Part shown: positions 55,380 to 63,963 of the stretch, piece by piece
Layout: each line of letters begins with the position of its first letter
Position numbering within the stretch: position 1 is the stretch's first letter
Position numbers and translations under genes: made by a program
Assembly: GCA_946478845.1 (NCBI GenBank)
Contig: CAMLDI010000003.1
Location: 135,340-199,339, forward strand
Source: an uncultured Paenibacillaceae bacterium
Lineage (GTDB): Bacteria > Bacillota > Bacilli > Aneurinibacillales > Aneurinibacillaceae
DNA length: 64,000 bases
Direction: 5' to 3'
The notes under the pieces: generated by a model
The model's database searches: none
What the model saw: only the letters and a program-made list of their open reading frames with translations
What the model was told of the DNA's origin: nothing

Positions 55380-58300
55380 AGTCGGGATTCCCTAGCACAG
55401 CTTTTAACATCGGCATTTTTTCCGAACCATACCAGTACATATCCTGGTTCCCATACACTTGAATCCCTTCACCTGTAATCCCATCTGCTTTATCAGATGC
55501 AAGGAATGCCACAATATCCGCCACCTTTTCTGGTGGGATGGCTTTCTTTCGAAAGGCACCCGGAATCATATCTGTATCTACCATCGCCGGACAAACTGCA
55601 TTCACCTGTATGTGATAAGGCTTCAATTCTTCAGACAAAGATTTTGTCAGCCCCAATATCCCATGTTTTGTAGCTGAATAAGCACTCATTAACGGATACC
55701 CAATGAAAGAAGAATCCGATCCAATATTGATAATCTTTCCTTTCTGTTGTTTTATGAGATAGGGAATGGCTGTTGCACAAACATGATAAGTACCTATTAA
55801 ATTAACCTGTAGGATTCTTTTCCAATCTTCCGGTGCCATATCAACAATTGCGCCCATTTGCGTAATGCCTGCATTATTCACCACAAGATCAAGCTGGCCG
55901 AATTCTTTATATAGTCTATCCATTGCTTGTTGTACCTGATTTAATTCCCCAATGTCCCCTTGCAAAACAAGGGGCTCAATCCCTAATTTTCGAATTTCTA
56001 TGGCTGTTTCTTCCAACTGATTTACTGATCTTGCTAATATCGCAACTTGCGCCCCTTCTTTTGCTAAAGCCAGGGCAATAGATCTGCCAATTCCCCGTCC
56101 TCCTCCAGTAATTAACGCAACCCTGTTCCTTAATAAACCATTAGATGGCATATTCCCTCTTACTGACATTGACACCTCAGCGATCATAGCTTCCAGGCGT
56201 TGCAGATATTGATTGCCTAATTCTTTAATCGTGGTAGGTTGGAACAGATAATCGGAGTACTCAATTTCAATGGTTAATCTTCCATCGATAATAGAAAAGA
56301 AAAACTCAATTTCAGAGATTCTTTTTTGTTCAGGAGAAGAAAACCTACGATCCAAATCTTCCTTATTAAACTCAAAAGAACTTAATTTCGGAAAATCCCT
56401 GTTTCCTAAATAATTAGCACGTATGGAAGTCAGATTCTTATCCGGGTACAAATAGGGTGGCAAGTAAGAGGAAACCAAATCATAACTAATGCCGCCCAAA
56501 GGGATTTTTTCCAACCCATCTTTGATTTTTTGCACAATTTCCATCCATCGATCTTGTTTATGGATGGATACTCCAAGGGGATAATTCACTGCAAAATTAC
56601 CCACCGTATCAAAGAATGTCATTCCATGACCTGCATCCCTTCCATGCCCACGATGGCTTATGGTTACTTGATTCTGTTGGTATCGATCAGCTAGCATTTT
56701 ATATAAAGGTGCAAGAAGAAGAGGGTAAACATTGCTATCAAAAAATTTCTTTGCTTTTCCTAATAAAATAGAAGTCAGCTCCCGTTCAAGAGTAAAGCAT
56801 TCCATCCGGGCAGACTCTTCCGTATTCCCGCCCAATTGAAAATCAACAGGAATATGGCATGGCATGGTATTTGAGGGAAATTCATTCTTCCAAAACTGAA
56901 CAAATTCATCTAAGTGATCCCTTTTTTGTTCTTCAAGGAATAAAACGAAATCTTTATAAGATTTTACAGGTGGCATGGTCACTTTCGATCCTGTTGCCAA
57001 TTGCCCATAGATTTGCCACATTTCCTTGAATAATAACTGATTCGTAATCAAATCAGATATCAAATGATGGCCTACAACGGTAATATCATATAGATCATCT
57101 GCGACTTGGATAACAATGGCCTTTAACAAGGGCCATGTATCTACTTTTAATTCCTCAATAGATTGGCCAATTAACTCACGGACCTTTTGATTTCGTTCTT
57201 TTTGCTGAATTTCAGTTTTTTTATAAAAAACCACATGGGTTGAAACCTGATCAGGTGGGATTATTTGTTGAACCCAATGATTCCCTTTACGGACTAATAC
57301 CGTCCTCAATGCATCATGCCGTTGAATTAACAGTGAATATGCTTTATTAAATAACCGAATATCCAGGGGGAGTTTGTACATAAATCGTGTATACCCTGTC
57401 CAACGATAAGGTGGTTCAAAATAATTCATCAACCACCGCTGGGCTGGACTAATGGGTATAAGATCACCTTTTTGCCCATCATTCCCCTGTTCAATTAATT
57501 GAACCAATGCTTTTCTGTCCAATTTCCCGTTGAGATTTTTCGGCAACGAAGAAAACCATTGAATTTGATGGGGAATCATGTATGTTGGAAGTTTACTATT
57601 TAATTTTTTCTTCACAACTTGATTCTCAATCTGTTCACCCACTAAACAGGCAACGAGATATTTTTGCCCATCTGATTCAAGAACACACACAGCTGCCTCT
57701 TTTACACCGGAAAGCCCATTTAATACAGACTCAATCTCCCCCAATTCAATTCGATATCCTCTAATTTTAACTTGATGATCCATTCTTCCATGATACTCAT
57801 AACTCCCATCAGGCAGTTTTAAAGCTAAATCCCCTGTTCGATAAAGCACTTCTCCCGGAATCTGGGAAAAAGGATTCGCCTTAAAGGATTCAGCTGTTTT
57901 TTCTGGTTGGTATAGATAGCCTTTGGCCAATTGAATTCCGCCAATCCACAATTCCCCCACTTCCCCATCAGGAGGTTCCTTCATTTCTTGATCTAAAATT
58001 TTGATATAAACCTGATCAATAGGCTTCCCAATAGGAATCCCCTTTTCCCCATGGAACCCAGGCCTTTGCTCAATAATATGGCAGGTCACATCAATGGACG
58101 CCTCTGTTGGCCCATACAAATTTGCTAATCCAGTAGCCATCCCGTATTGATCGATCCATTTTTGCACATAAGAAATAGGCAATGCTTCTCCGCTAAAAAT
58201 CAACCAACGCAACTCATTGAATTGAAAATCATTATTTTCAATAGCATGAATAAATTCTCCGAACAAGGAGGGAACAAAATGCATAATGTTAATCCTTTTT

Positions 58301-60954
58301 TCCCTCATCCATTTGGCCAACTGCCATGGATTTTTGACCACATCTTTAGAAATGGGGCAAACAACCCCTCCATAAATGAGTGGCCAAAATAGTTCCCAAA
58401 TGGAAATATCAAAGGTACATGATGTCTTTTGCGCAACCCGTTCACCAGGCTGTAACTGAAACATTTTTTGCTGCCAATGTAACCGATTCATATACCCCCT
58501 ATGGGTTAACAAAACCCCTTTCGGATTTCCAGTAGAACCAGAGGTATATAGTACCGTCATTAAATCATCCGCTGAATTTACACATTCTGCTTCTTCCTTC
58601 GGAAAGCCCGTCCATGTTTCCTGATCCAGATAAATCATAGACTGAATGGTTGTTTCATTTTTTATTAGTTTTTCAATAATTAACTGCAGCGAATATTCAC
58701 TAATGAAAGCATGCATTTTTGCCTGTTTTAAAATATAGCTAATCCGCCCAATGGGATAGGTTGCATCAATAGGAACATAGGCAGCCCCAGCTTTCAATAT
58801 TCCTAAGATCCCTATCAACATAAAGGGTCCAGGCGAAACCATAATTCCCACAAGGGAGCCTTTGTTTATTCCTCTAGATTTTAAGAAATGGGCCAACTGA
58901 TTTGATTTTTCGTTTAATTCACCATAGGTCATTCTTTGCTCGTTAAATTCTATAGCAATAGCATCAGGTGTTTTTTTACACTGTTGAACAATCTGTAAAT
59001 AGGGAATATCCTTATTTTCGATTGCCTCATTCCCCAACACAGATGCCATTTCACTTAATGTTCTACAGTTAAATAAGGCTTCCTTATCAACTTTTCCAAC
59101 CAGTTTTTCTAGACGTGTCAGTACACGAATTTTCTGTAATGAATCCATGCCGAATTCACTCTCTACGTCCATATGTAAATCTTCCTTCAATACACGCCTG
59201 GCACATACTTCTTCAACCACTGTACAAAGGGTTGAAAGGATTTCTGTATTCTGTTCATCATAGGTTTTTTCTGTGGGATGGTTTTTGTGAGTATCAACTG
59301 AAGTGGATGCGATTCCCTTTAAATGGTAAATAAACCGATTTATAAACTGATTAATAAAGGAATCATCAAAAAACGAGCTGTCATAATTCGAGGTGATTAA
59401 AATCTTTCCCTGGAATATTTCAATTAAGTTATCAATGGCACCAGGATTTGTACAGGTATACGCTTCATAATCTACTACTTTCAAATCCCCATAGTTTTCT
59501 TGTAACTGAGTGTTTCCAACATAAGATAGATATAGATTCGATTTCAAAGTAGACCGAATAAAGCCTGCTACAGTCTTAGGAATGATGCCATCCTGTAATC
59601 CAATATGTTCTTTCGCTTCTAATGCTGCTTTATAGGTTTGAGCCCTATCTATGCCAGAGGTAATATCCTTTTTAATTTCACGATCAATTTCTTTGATAAA
59701 AGATTCCCATTCTTCATTTTCATGATTACAATGGAATGTTAATGCTAGATTTTGTGCAAAAGCTCCCAGAATCCCTGTTGCATCTACGTTTGGATAAACT
59801 TTTCCTCCCGTAGGCAAATTGAGAATAATTGAGTTTCTATACTCGCCATAGTCCCTAATCGTCTTTAAATAAGCACTGATAAGCAGGACAAATAAGGATG
59901 TGTTCCAGGACTTTGCCCGCATCAGCAAGGACTCTCTTATTTGTTCTTGAATCCAAAATTTTTGGGATTTAGTTATGATTCCTCCATCGGATTCTAAAAC
60001 AGGTTTACGGCTTGATTCAAAAGGATTAAAGAAATACTTCTCTCTTCCTTGATTTTTTAAAAATGTTTCAAGATTACTGTTTTCTTCATCGTTATGCCAC
60101 TGATTCATTTGGGAAACGATATTGTTATATTTTGAAAAGGTAGTGATTTCCGGTAAATGATGAGGGTAACCTTCTATTTTGGAACGATAAATTTCTAGTA
60201 ACTCTCTTAAAAATTGTTGATTTCCCAAACCATCAGAAATTGTATGGTTAATTGCGAGGAAGATTTCAAATTCCTGTTGGCCGGTGCGAATCACTTCCAC
60301 GGTATGGAGGGGCCAGGTAAAAATATCAAACTTTTTATTAATCGCGGAGTAGAATTTATTTTTAATAAACTCTCCTTGTTGTTCCTCATCAAAAGATCTT
60401 AAATCAATGTCTTGAAGCTTTGGAGGGATTACATGGTTTTCGATTTTCAAGCGGTATTGTTTAAAGGTTTTTGCCCCCTTGTCCATTTCTAAAACAGACT
60501 GTAAGATCGGATGGCGAAGAATCAGCTCTTTCCAGGATTCCCAAAGAAGGTTTGAATTTAATTCTCCTCTAACTTTAACTCCAGAACTAATCGTAATCGT
60601 CGAAATCGAATAGTAAGAAATAAGAAATGGATACTGGGCATTACAAATCTCTAAATACTGGGTTTGTTCTTTTTTTTCTGTACTACATTCCTCAAGGATT
60701 TCGACAATATCCCCAATCTTTTGTAATACTAATAAAGACTCGATGGGGTACTTAGCTGAAAAATCATCCATCTTTTCCTGAGGAATGACTTTCATCAGTT
60801 CGTTCATCAGGGTAATCATTTTGATTGAGTCAAGACCTAAATCACTCTCCAAATACAAATCCATGTCCAAATCTTCAATCCTATGACCTGTAATCGAAGC
60901 AATAAGTTCATAGACGAGACGTTCCCTATTCTCACTTATTTGGGATACAACCAT
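55369..60954 (-). CDS. NRPS-like protein with permuted order: ACP-C-T-A-C/E-like-SDR
   Basis: An 1861-aa multienzyme. Rough residues: ACP 10-90 (Ser43 in GLDS), condensation domain 105-550 (NHTISDG at 236: first His of HHxxxDG is Asn, catalytic His237 kept), carrier 570-645 (Ser605 in GMDS), adenylation domain 650-1150 (YTSGSTGNPKG; NGKLDRK), condensation/epimerisation-like domain 1165-1595 (HHLISD; TVGNFAVNYP; ANYLGN), and a FabG-like SDR 1610-1861 (GGGRGIG; YSATK). The carrier precedes the A domain and only about 20 residues join A to the next domain, so the usual C-A-T order is permuted. Read against the GrsA pocket, the A domain gives D-I-W-H-I-S-L-I-D-K, close to serine codes. The first ACP probably completes the last PKS module. 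No thioesterase. ATG 60954 has GGGAGGG. First gene of the operon. Confidence 0.9.
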   Translation of the reverse strand: MVVSQISENRERLVYELIASITGHRIEDLDMDLYLESDLGLDSIKMITLMNELMKVIPQEKMDDFSAKYPIESLLVLQKIGDIVEILEECSTEKKEQTQYLEICNAQYPFLISYYSISTITISSGVKVRGELNSNLLWESWKELILRHPILQSVLEMDKGAKTFKQYRLKIENHVIPPKLQDIDLRSFDEEQQGEFIKNKFYSAINKKFDIFTWPLHTVEVIRTGQQEFEIFLAINHTISDGLGNQQFLRELLEIYRSKIEGYPHHLPEITTFSKYNNIVSQMNQWHNDEENSNLETFLKNQGREKYFFNPFESSRKPVLESDGGIITKSQKFWIQEQIRESLLMRAKSWNTSLFVLLISAYLKTIRDYGEYRNSIILNLPTGGKVYPNVDATGILGAFAQNLALTFHCNHENEEWESFIKEIDREIKKDITSGIDRAQTYKAALEAKEHIGLQDGIIPKTVAGFIRSTLKSNLYLSYVGNTQLQENYGDLKVVDYEAYTCTNPGAIDNLIEIFQGKILITSNYDSSFFDDSFINQFINRFIYHLKGIASTSVDTHKNHPTEKTYDEQNTEILSTLCTVVEEVCARRVLKEDLHMDVESEFGMDSLQKIRVLTRLEKLVGKVDKEALFNCRTLSEMASVLGNEAIENKDIPYLQIVQQCKKTPDAIAIEFNEQRMTYGELNEKSNQLAHFLKSRGINKGSLVGIMVSPGPFMLIGILGILKAGAAYVPIDATYPIGRISYILKQAKMHAFISEYSLQLIIEKLIKNETTIQSMIYLDQETWTGFPKEEAECVNSADDLMTVLYTSGSTGNPKGVLLTHRGYMNRLHWQQKMFQLQPGERVAQKTSCTFDISIWELFWPLIYGGVVCPISKDVVKNPWQLAKWMREKRINIMHFVPSLFGEFIHAIENNDFQFNELRWLIFSGEALPISYVQKWIDQYGMATGLANLYGPTEASIDVTCHIIEQRPGFHGEKGIPIGKPIDQVYIKILDQEMKEPPDGEVGELWIGGIQLAKGYLYQPEKTAESFKANPFSQIPGEVLYRTGDLALKLPDGSYEYHGRMDHQVKIRGYRIELGEIESVLNGLSGVKEAAVCVLESDGQKYLVACLVGEQIENQVVKKKLNSKLPTYMIPHQIQWFSSLPKNLNGKLDRKALVQLIEQGNDGQKGDLIPISPAQRWLMNYFEPPYRWTGYTRFMYKLPLDIRLFNKAYSLLIQRHDALRTVLVRKGNHWVQQIIPPDQVSTHVVFYKKTEIQQKERNQKVRELIGQSIEELKVDTWPLLKAIVIQVADDLYDITVVGHHLISDLITNQLLFKEMWQIYGQLATGSKVTMPPVKSYKDFVLFLEEQKRDHLDEFVQFWKNEFPSNTMPCHIPVDFQLGGNTEESARMECFTLERELTSILLGKAKKFFDSNVYPLLLAPLYKMLADRYQQNQVTISHRGHGRDAGHGMTFFDTVGNFAVNYPLGVSIHKQDRWMEIVQKIKDGLEKIPLGGISYDLVSSYLPPYLYPDKNLTSIRANYLGNRDFPKLSSFEFNKEDLDRRFSSPEQKRISEIEFFFSIIDGRLTIEIEYSDYLFQPTTIKELGNQYLQRLEAMIAEVSMSVRGNMPSNGLLRNRVALITGGGRGIGRSIALALAKEGAQVAILARSVNQLEETAIEIRKLGIEPLVLQGDIGELNQVQQAMDRLYKEFGQLDLVVNNAGITQMGAIVDMAPEDWKRILQVNLIGTYHVCATAIPYLIKQQKGKIINIGSDSSFIGYPLMSAYSATKHGILGLTKSLSEELKPYHIQVNAVCPAMVDTDMIPGAFRKKAIPPEKVADIVAFLASDKADGITGEGIQVYGNQDMYWYGSEKMPMLKAVLGNPDYGK

Positions 60955-60990
60955 TAAATTCCCTCCCATGTAACATTTTGTTCGATTTTA

Positions 60991-61018
60991 TTCTATTGTG
61001 TAGAATTTTTAATTTCTA
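60991..61018. promoter_or_regulatory. Alternating TTCTA/TAGAA half-sites upstream of the biosynthetic operon
   Basis: TTCTA (60991), TAGAA (61001) and TTCTA (61014) form two overlapping inverted repeats 37-64 bp before the NRPS-like start codon. No consensus promoter is visible here, so a regulator site is plausible. Confidence 0.35.
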
Positions 61019-61151
61019 TACTATTCACACAAATCTATCAAAGACCACATATGAAGTTAATATTATGAGGGGGATGTAAAAAAATTAATAGATTATTAAA
61101 CATTTCCTCTAAGTGAAATGGATGATGACACCACATCCGTAAGCCCGAAAT

Positions 61152-61179
61152 AAAAAATAAGCGTACCGTGAAGGTACGC
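61152..61179 (-). terminator. Terminator after a small gene remnant
   Basis: GCGTACC/GGTACGC stem (61161-61167 with 61173-61179), then TTATTTTTTATTT on the minus strand. Confidence 0.8.
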
Positions 61180-61180
61180 A

Positions 61181-61312
61181 TTACATATATTGATTTAAAA
61201 ATTCCGGATGTTGATAGAACTCCAAAATTCGCCCAAGGAAAAAATCTACTCGTGATATTACAGAACATTCCTTACTAAAATCTTGACTACCAACAGTTGC
61301 AATATAGTTCAT
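61181..61312 (-). pseudogene. 43-codon open frame, probable 3' end of a lost gene
   Basis: MNYIATVGSQDFSKECSVIS to the stop at 61181. The frame continues upstream of the ATG with FHCSICNRE before an in-frame TAA, so three cysteines suggest a former small zinc-binding protein. A good terminator follows. It lies just downstream of the orphan RHS fragment, the position of an immunity gene. No family recognised; it may be a fragment. Confidence 0.3.
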
Positions 61313-61374
61313 TTCTCTATTACAAATGGAACAATGAAAAGGTAATTAGCTTTTGTTTAAATTCATTAAGAATA

Positions 61375-61600
61375 TGTATACTTAAGAAACGCCCAAGGCC
61401 ATGATCATAATAACGGTTAATCAAATAATACAATCCTGTGGTATCATCGTAACGGTAACCTGCATAACGGTAGGGATTAAGATCTCACTATTATCTGTAT
61501 TTCGTTTCGTTAAACTTAGGAGGATATTGGAACCGCCCCATGTATAATACTTCACTAAGTTTCCAGACCCGTCATACTCCGCCAAAACTCTGTTGAGCTG
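61375..61600 (-). pseudogene. Orphan RHS-core fragment
   Basis: The minus strand encodes AEYDGSGNLVKYYTWGGSNI and then NPYRYAGYRYDDTTGLYYL, LINRYYDHGLGRF, closely matching the core of the RHS protein at 62791-63963, down to DNA level. The segment in between (matching 63542-63690) is replaced by about 30 unrelated bases. No start codon and no toxin domain remain. Confidence 0.8.
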
Positions 61601-61619
61601 GACTTCTCTTTGGCCACCT

Positions 61620-61850
61620 TTCTGTGGTATCTTTTAACGAAGCAACAGCATTTACTTAAATATTACGGTCTGCTGATTTGCTTGAGCTCTTACGAACTCT
61701 TTGTCACAGGGCTTCAACCTTAGGATTTCTCCACCAGTCACCTATCAGCTACCAGGCGACTTGGCTCTTACCTGGGTCGGACTCTCACCGACTAGCAATT
61801 TACAGTTTGCTAGGTACGATAGAGAAAAAATGGGGCGTTGCTTATGAACG
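61620..61850 (-). mobile_element. Truncated group II intron (RNA domain I fragment)
   Basis: The minus strand contains GTCGGTGAGAGTCCGACC, CAGGTAAGAGCCAAGT and CCTAAGGTTGAAGCCCTGTG in the order found in domain I of bacterial group II introns that carry LtrA-type proteins. The intron-encoded protein and domains V/VI are not seen, so this is a dead fragment. It borders the orphan RHS piece. Confidence 0.55.
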
Positions 61851-61887
61851 AATCAGTTCGTTTTGCAACAGCCACCTTTTAGCCATA

Positions 61888-61945
61888 AAAAAGCCCCTAA
61901 TCAAGTAAACAGATTGTTATTTTCTCACTGTCTACTTAATTGGGA
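61888..61945 (-). terminator. Imperfect hairpin with T-run
   Basis: Arms of about 19 nt (15 matching) around a loop, followed by six T on the minus strand. It lies downstream of the transposase fragment. Confidence 0.5.
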
Positions 61946-62175
61946 GCATATCAATTCCTCTTCAACTGCCACTAAAAATAAGAAAAACGATCTTCCTCTG
62001 ACAAAGAAATTGAGCGGTGACATAATCTCGGCGATAAGCACACCCAACAGTTATCTTTATTTAATTTCCCTCCGAAAGGTAGGAAGAAGTCATCGGAAAA
62101 AATCAGTTGGTTTTGGGTTTCCTTATACAAAATGTCGTCCTCCAAGTGCAAGGTTTTTTGTAGGTTTCTAATCAA
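61935..62175 (-). pseudogene. Transposase N-terminal fragment (IS1182/IS5-like), frameshifted
   Basis: The frame reads LIFSDDFFLPFGGKLNKDNC, then changes frame to LIAEIMSP. Together this matches the N-terminal FFLPFGGKLNxxNRWVxLAxxIPW signature of IS1182-type transposases. The catalytic part is absent. Confidence 0.5.
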
Positions 62176-62400
62176 ATCCTTACACTTATATTCGACAAAA
62201 AGAGACCTAAAACCCTTGGAATTACTAGGTTTCTTTATTTATTCAGCAAGCCCTAAATAACCTGAGTCCATATGAATTTTGAACTCAGGCTACTAAGGTT
62301 GTTTTTTAATCCCTATCTACTTGAAGGAATCAGCTCACATATAGAGAACATTTTCTAAAAGGTGTCTAATGCTTTTTTTAACAAAACTTAAATTAATTCA

Positions 62401-62775
62401 CTAACTAATAAATTCCGCGTTTATCCTATCTACTTTTATTTTAACAAACTCACCATATAGATACTGATATTCTTTTAACCATTCAGAATCTATTAGAATA
62501 CCAACATCTAAAATTCCATCATCCCTTAATAAACCTTTTATCTCATATTCAAAAGATTTATTTAATCTAATTAATTCTCTTTTACTTTCACTAATTTTTA
62601 CTATATCTAAATCATCTAATACATCAAAATCGATTATAACTGGGTAAGTTTTTTTCTCCTGAATTATATATTCACATACATTTACAAATACAACCAACTC
62701 TATATTATTAATTTCAATAACTACTTCTTCTTCAATAATAGGATTAATTTTTTTTACAATAGCATTATATTTCAA
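62401..62775 (-). CDS. Hypothetical protein, candidate immunity protein of the RHS toxin
   Basis: A 124-aa acidic, soluble protein rich in Ile, Val, Asp and Glu, without cysteine motifs or signal peptide apart from one Cys. I recognise no family. The TTG start at 62775 has AAGGTG, and the gene begins 15 bp after the stop codon of the RHS protein on the same strand. That position, the size and the acidity are what is usual for immunity genes of RHS toxins, which bind a basic toxin domain. The function is inferred from context only. Confidence 0.6.
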   Translation of the reverse strand: MKYNAIVKKINPIIEEEVVIEINNIELVVFVNVCEYIIQEKKTYPVIIDFDVLDDLDIVKISESKRELIRLNKSFEYEIKGLLRDDGILDVGILIDSEWLKEYQYLYGEFVKIKVDRINAEFIS

Positions 62776-62790
62776 TTTATCACCTTATTT

Positions 62791-63963
62791 CTAATCTATT
62801 GGATTTATTTCATGTATATTCTTACCATTTAACATTTTCCAAAAAGTCTTACCACTTTCAACATGATATGTTGTAATATAACCTGAGTTATTTGTTCCAA
62901 CAAACTCAAATTTAGATACACCTTTCTTATTTGTTTCCATAAACTTAACATATCCATTTCTTAATTCATCTTTATATTTATACTGAACCTTATATCCATT
63001 TTGTATTACATCCCTCGCACCCTGTAAATATTCATCTGCATTTTTATATTCACCTTTAAACTCACTACCATGTTTATTAAAGTGACTTTCCAATGTTTTG
63101 GGTGAAGCAAAATTCGCCTTACTAGAAGCAAATAACTTTTTCTTCGGTTTTGGTAAAATCTTACCAACATTTTTAACAGCCTTAACAACCTTCGTTGCAG
63201 CATTCGCCAATCTTCCCACATGTATAGCGGTTGAAGCAACGCCTGTAGGATCTGCAAAACAAGCTAAATCCATCGCAATATTTGCAAGGCCAGCAGGTGA
63301 TGGAGCAATCACATAAGAAATAACATCAACTACAAGCCAAAATACATCGACTAACCAAAGGCCATCAGGATCCACATATGATAATGGATTGTTTGCCGCA
63401 TAAGTATAATCCGGAATCTCACTTACCGGGTCTACACTTAAGAAACGGCCAAGGTCAGGATCATAGTAACGGTTAATCAAATAATACAATCCTGTGGTAT
63501 CATCATAGCGGTATCCTGCATAACGGTAGGGATTAAGATCTGCGGCAGTACCTGTTTTCCCAACAATATTTCCCCAAACATCATAGGTGTATGATGCGAC
63601 GATGTTCCCGCTGCCATCTGTTAATTGTACAATATCCCCGTGCCCGTTGCGAACCGTATAGTAGGTTGTCCCGTTAACCGTCAAACTTAAAAGGATATTG
63701 GAACCGCCCCATGTATAATATTTCACTAAGTTTCCAGACCCGTCATACTCTGCCAAAACCCTGTTACTTTTCCCATCATAAAGGAATTTGGTAACCTGTC
63801 CATTGACCGTTTGTTCAATCCTGCGACCCATATCATCATACTTATAAGTCGCTTTGACGGCTTTGGTTACCGTGTCTTTGATTACCGTAATACGGTTGGA
63901 AGCATCCCATGTATAATCATATTTTCCATCACAGGTTACATTTCCATATGGTGCTACACGATG
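62791..63963 (-). CDS. RHS-repeat protein with C-terminal toxin-like domain, 5'-truncated
   Basis: About 390 codons, open from 63963, where an in-frame stop and unrelated sequence replace the rest of the gene. The RHS part contains DGSGNLVKYYTWGG, GHGDIVQL and the core end YDDTTGLYYLINRYYDPDLG, RFLSVDP and YVDPDGL. Next comes a hydrophobic stretch, a Lys-rich linker, and a variable C-terminus of about 100 residues with SHFNKHGSEFKGEYKNADEY and GYITTYHVESGKTFWK. That pattern resembles BECR-fold RNase toxins; this is inference. The in-frame ATG at 63831 has no ribosome binding site, so the present gene is likely not expressed in normal form. Confidence 0.75.
   Translation of the reverse strand, partial: HRVAPYGNVTCDGKYDYTWDASNRITVIKDTVTKAVKATYKYDDMGRRIEQTVNGQVTKFLYDGKSNRVLAEYDGSGNLVKYYTWGGSNILLSLTVNGTTYYTVRNGHGDIVQLTDGSGNIVASYTYDVWGNIVGKTGTAADLNPYRYAGYRYDDTTGLYYLINRYYDPDLGRFLSVDPVSEIPDYTYAANNPLSYVDPDGLWLVDVFWLVVDVISYVIAPSPAGLANIAMDLACFADPTGVASTAIHVGRLANAATKVVKAVKNVGKILPKPKKKLFASSKANFASPKTLESHFNKHGSEFKGEYKNADEYLQGARDVIQNGYKVQYKYKDELRNGYVKFMETNKKGVSKFEFVGTNNSGYITTYHVESGKTFWKMLNGKNIHEINPID

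Larger units (their letters stand above)
60955..62400. other. Gene-poor, degraded region upstream of the biosynthetic operon
   Basis: Besides the operon's leader, this 1.4 kb holds only fragments: a 43-codon minus-strand frame with its terminator, an orphan RHS core fragment, a group II intron fragment and a frameshifted transposase piece. All lie on the minus strand. It appears to be a hot spot of insertion and deletion. Confidence 0.65.

Noticed and set aside
55369..56200. Terminal thioester reductase releasing an aldehyde from the NRPS-like protein
   Set aside because: The C-terminal domain has the FabG-type GGGRGIG and YSATK pattern and is short (about 240 aa), unlike NRPS reductase domains.
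61038..61268. 76-codon minus-strand frame
   Set aside because: It runs through the terminator at 61152-61179 and has no ribosome binding site; the overlapping 43-codon frame is the better reading.
63829..63831. ATG at 63831 as the true start of the RHS gene
   Set aside because: No ribosome binding site precedes it and the RHS frame continues 44 codons upstream, so it is an internal codon of a truncated gene.
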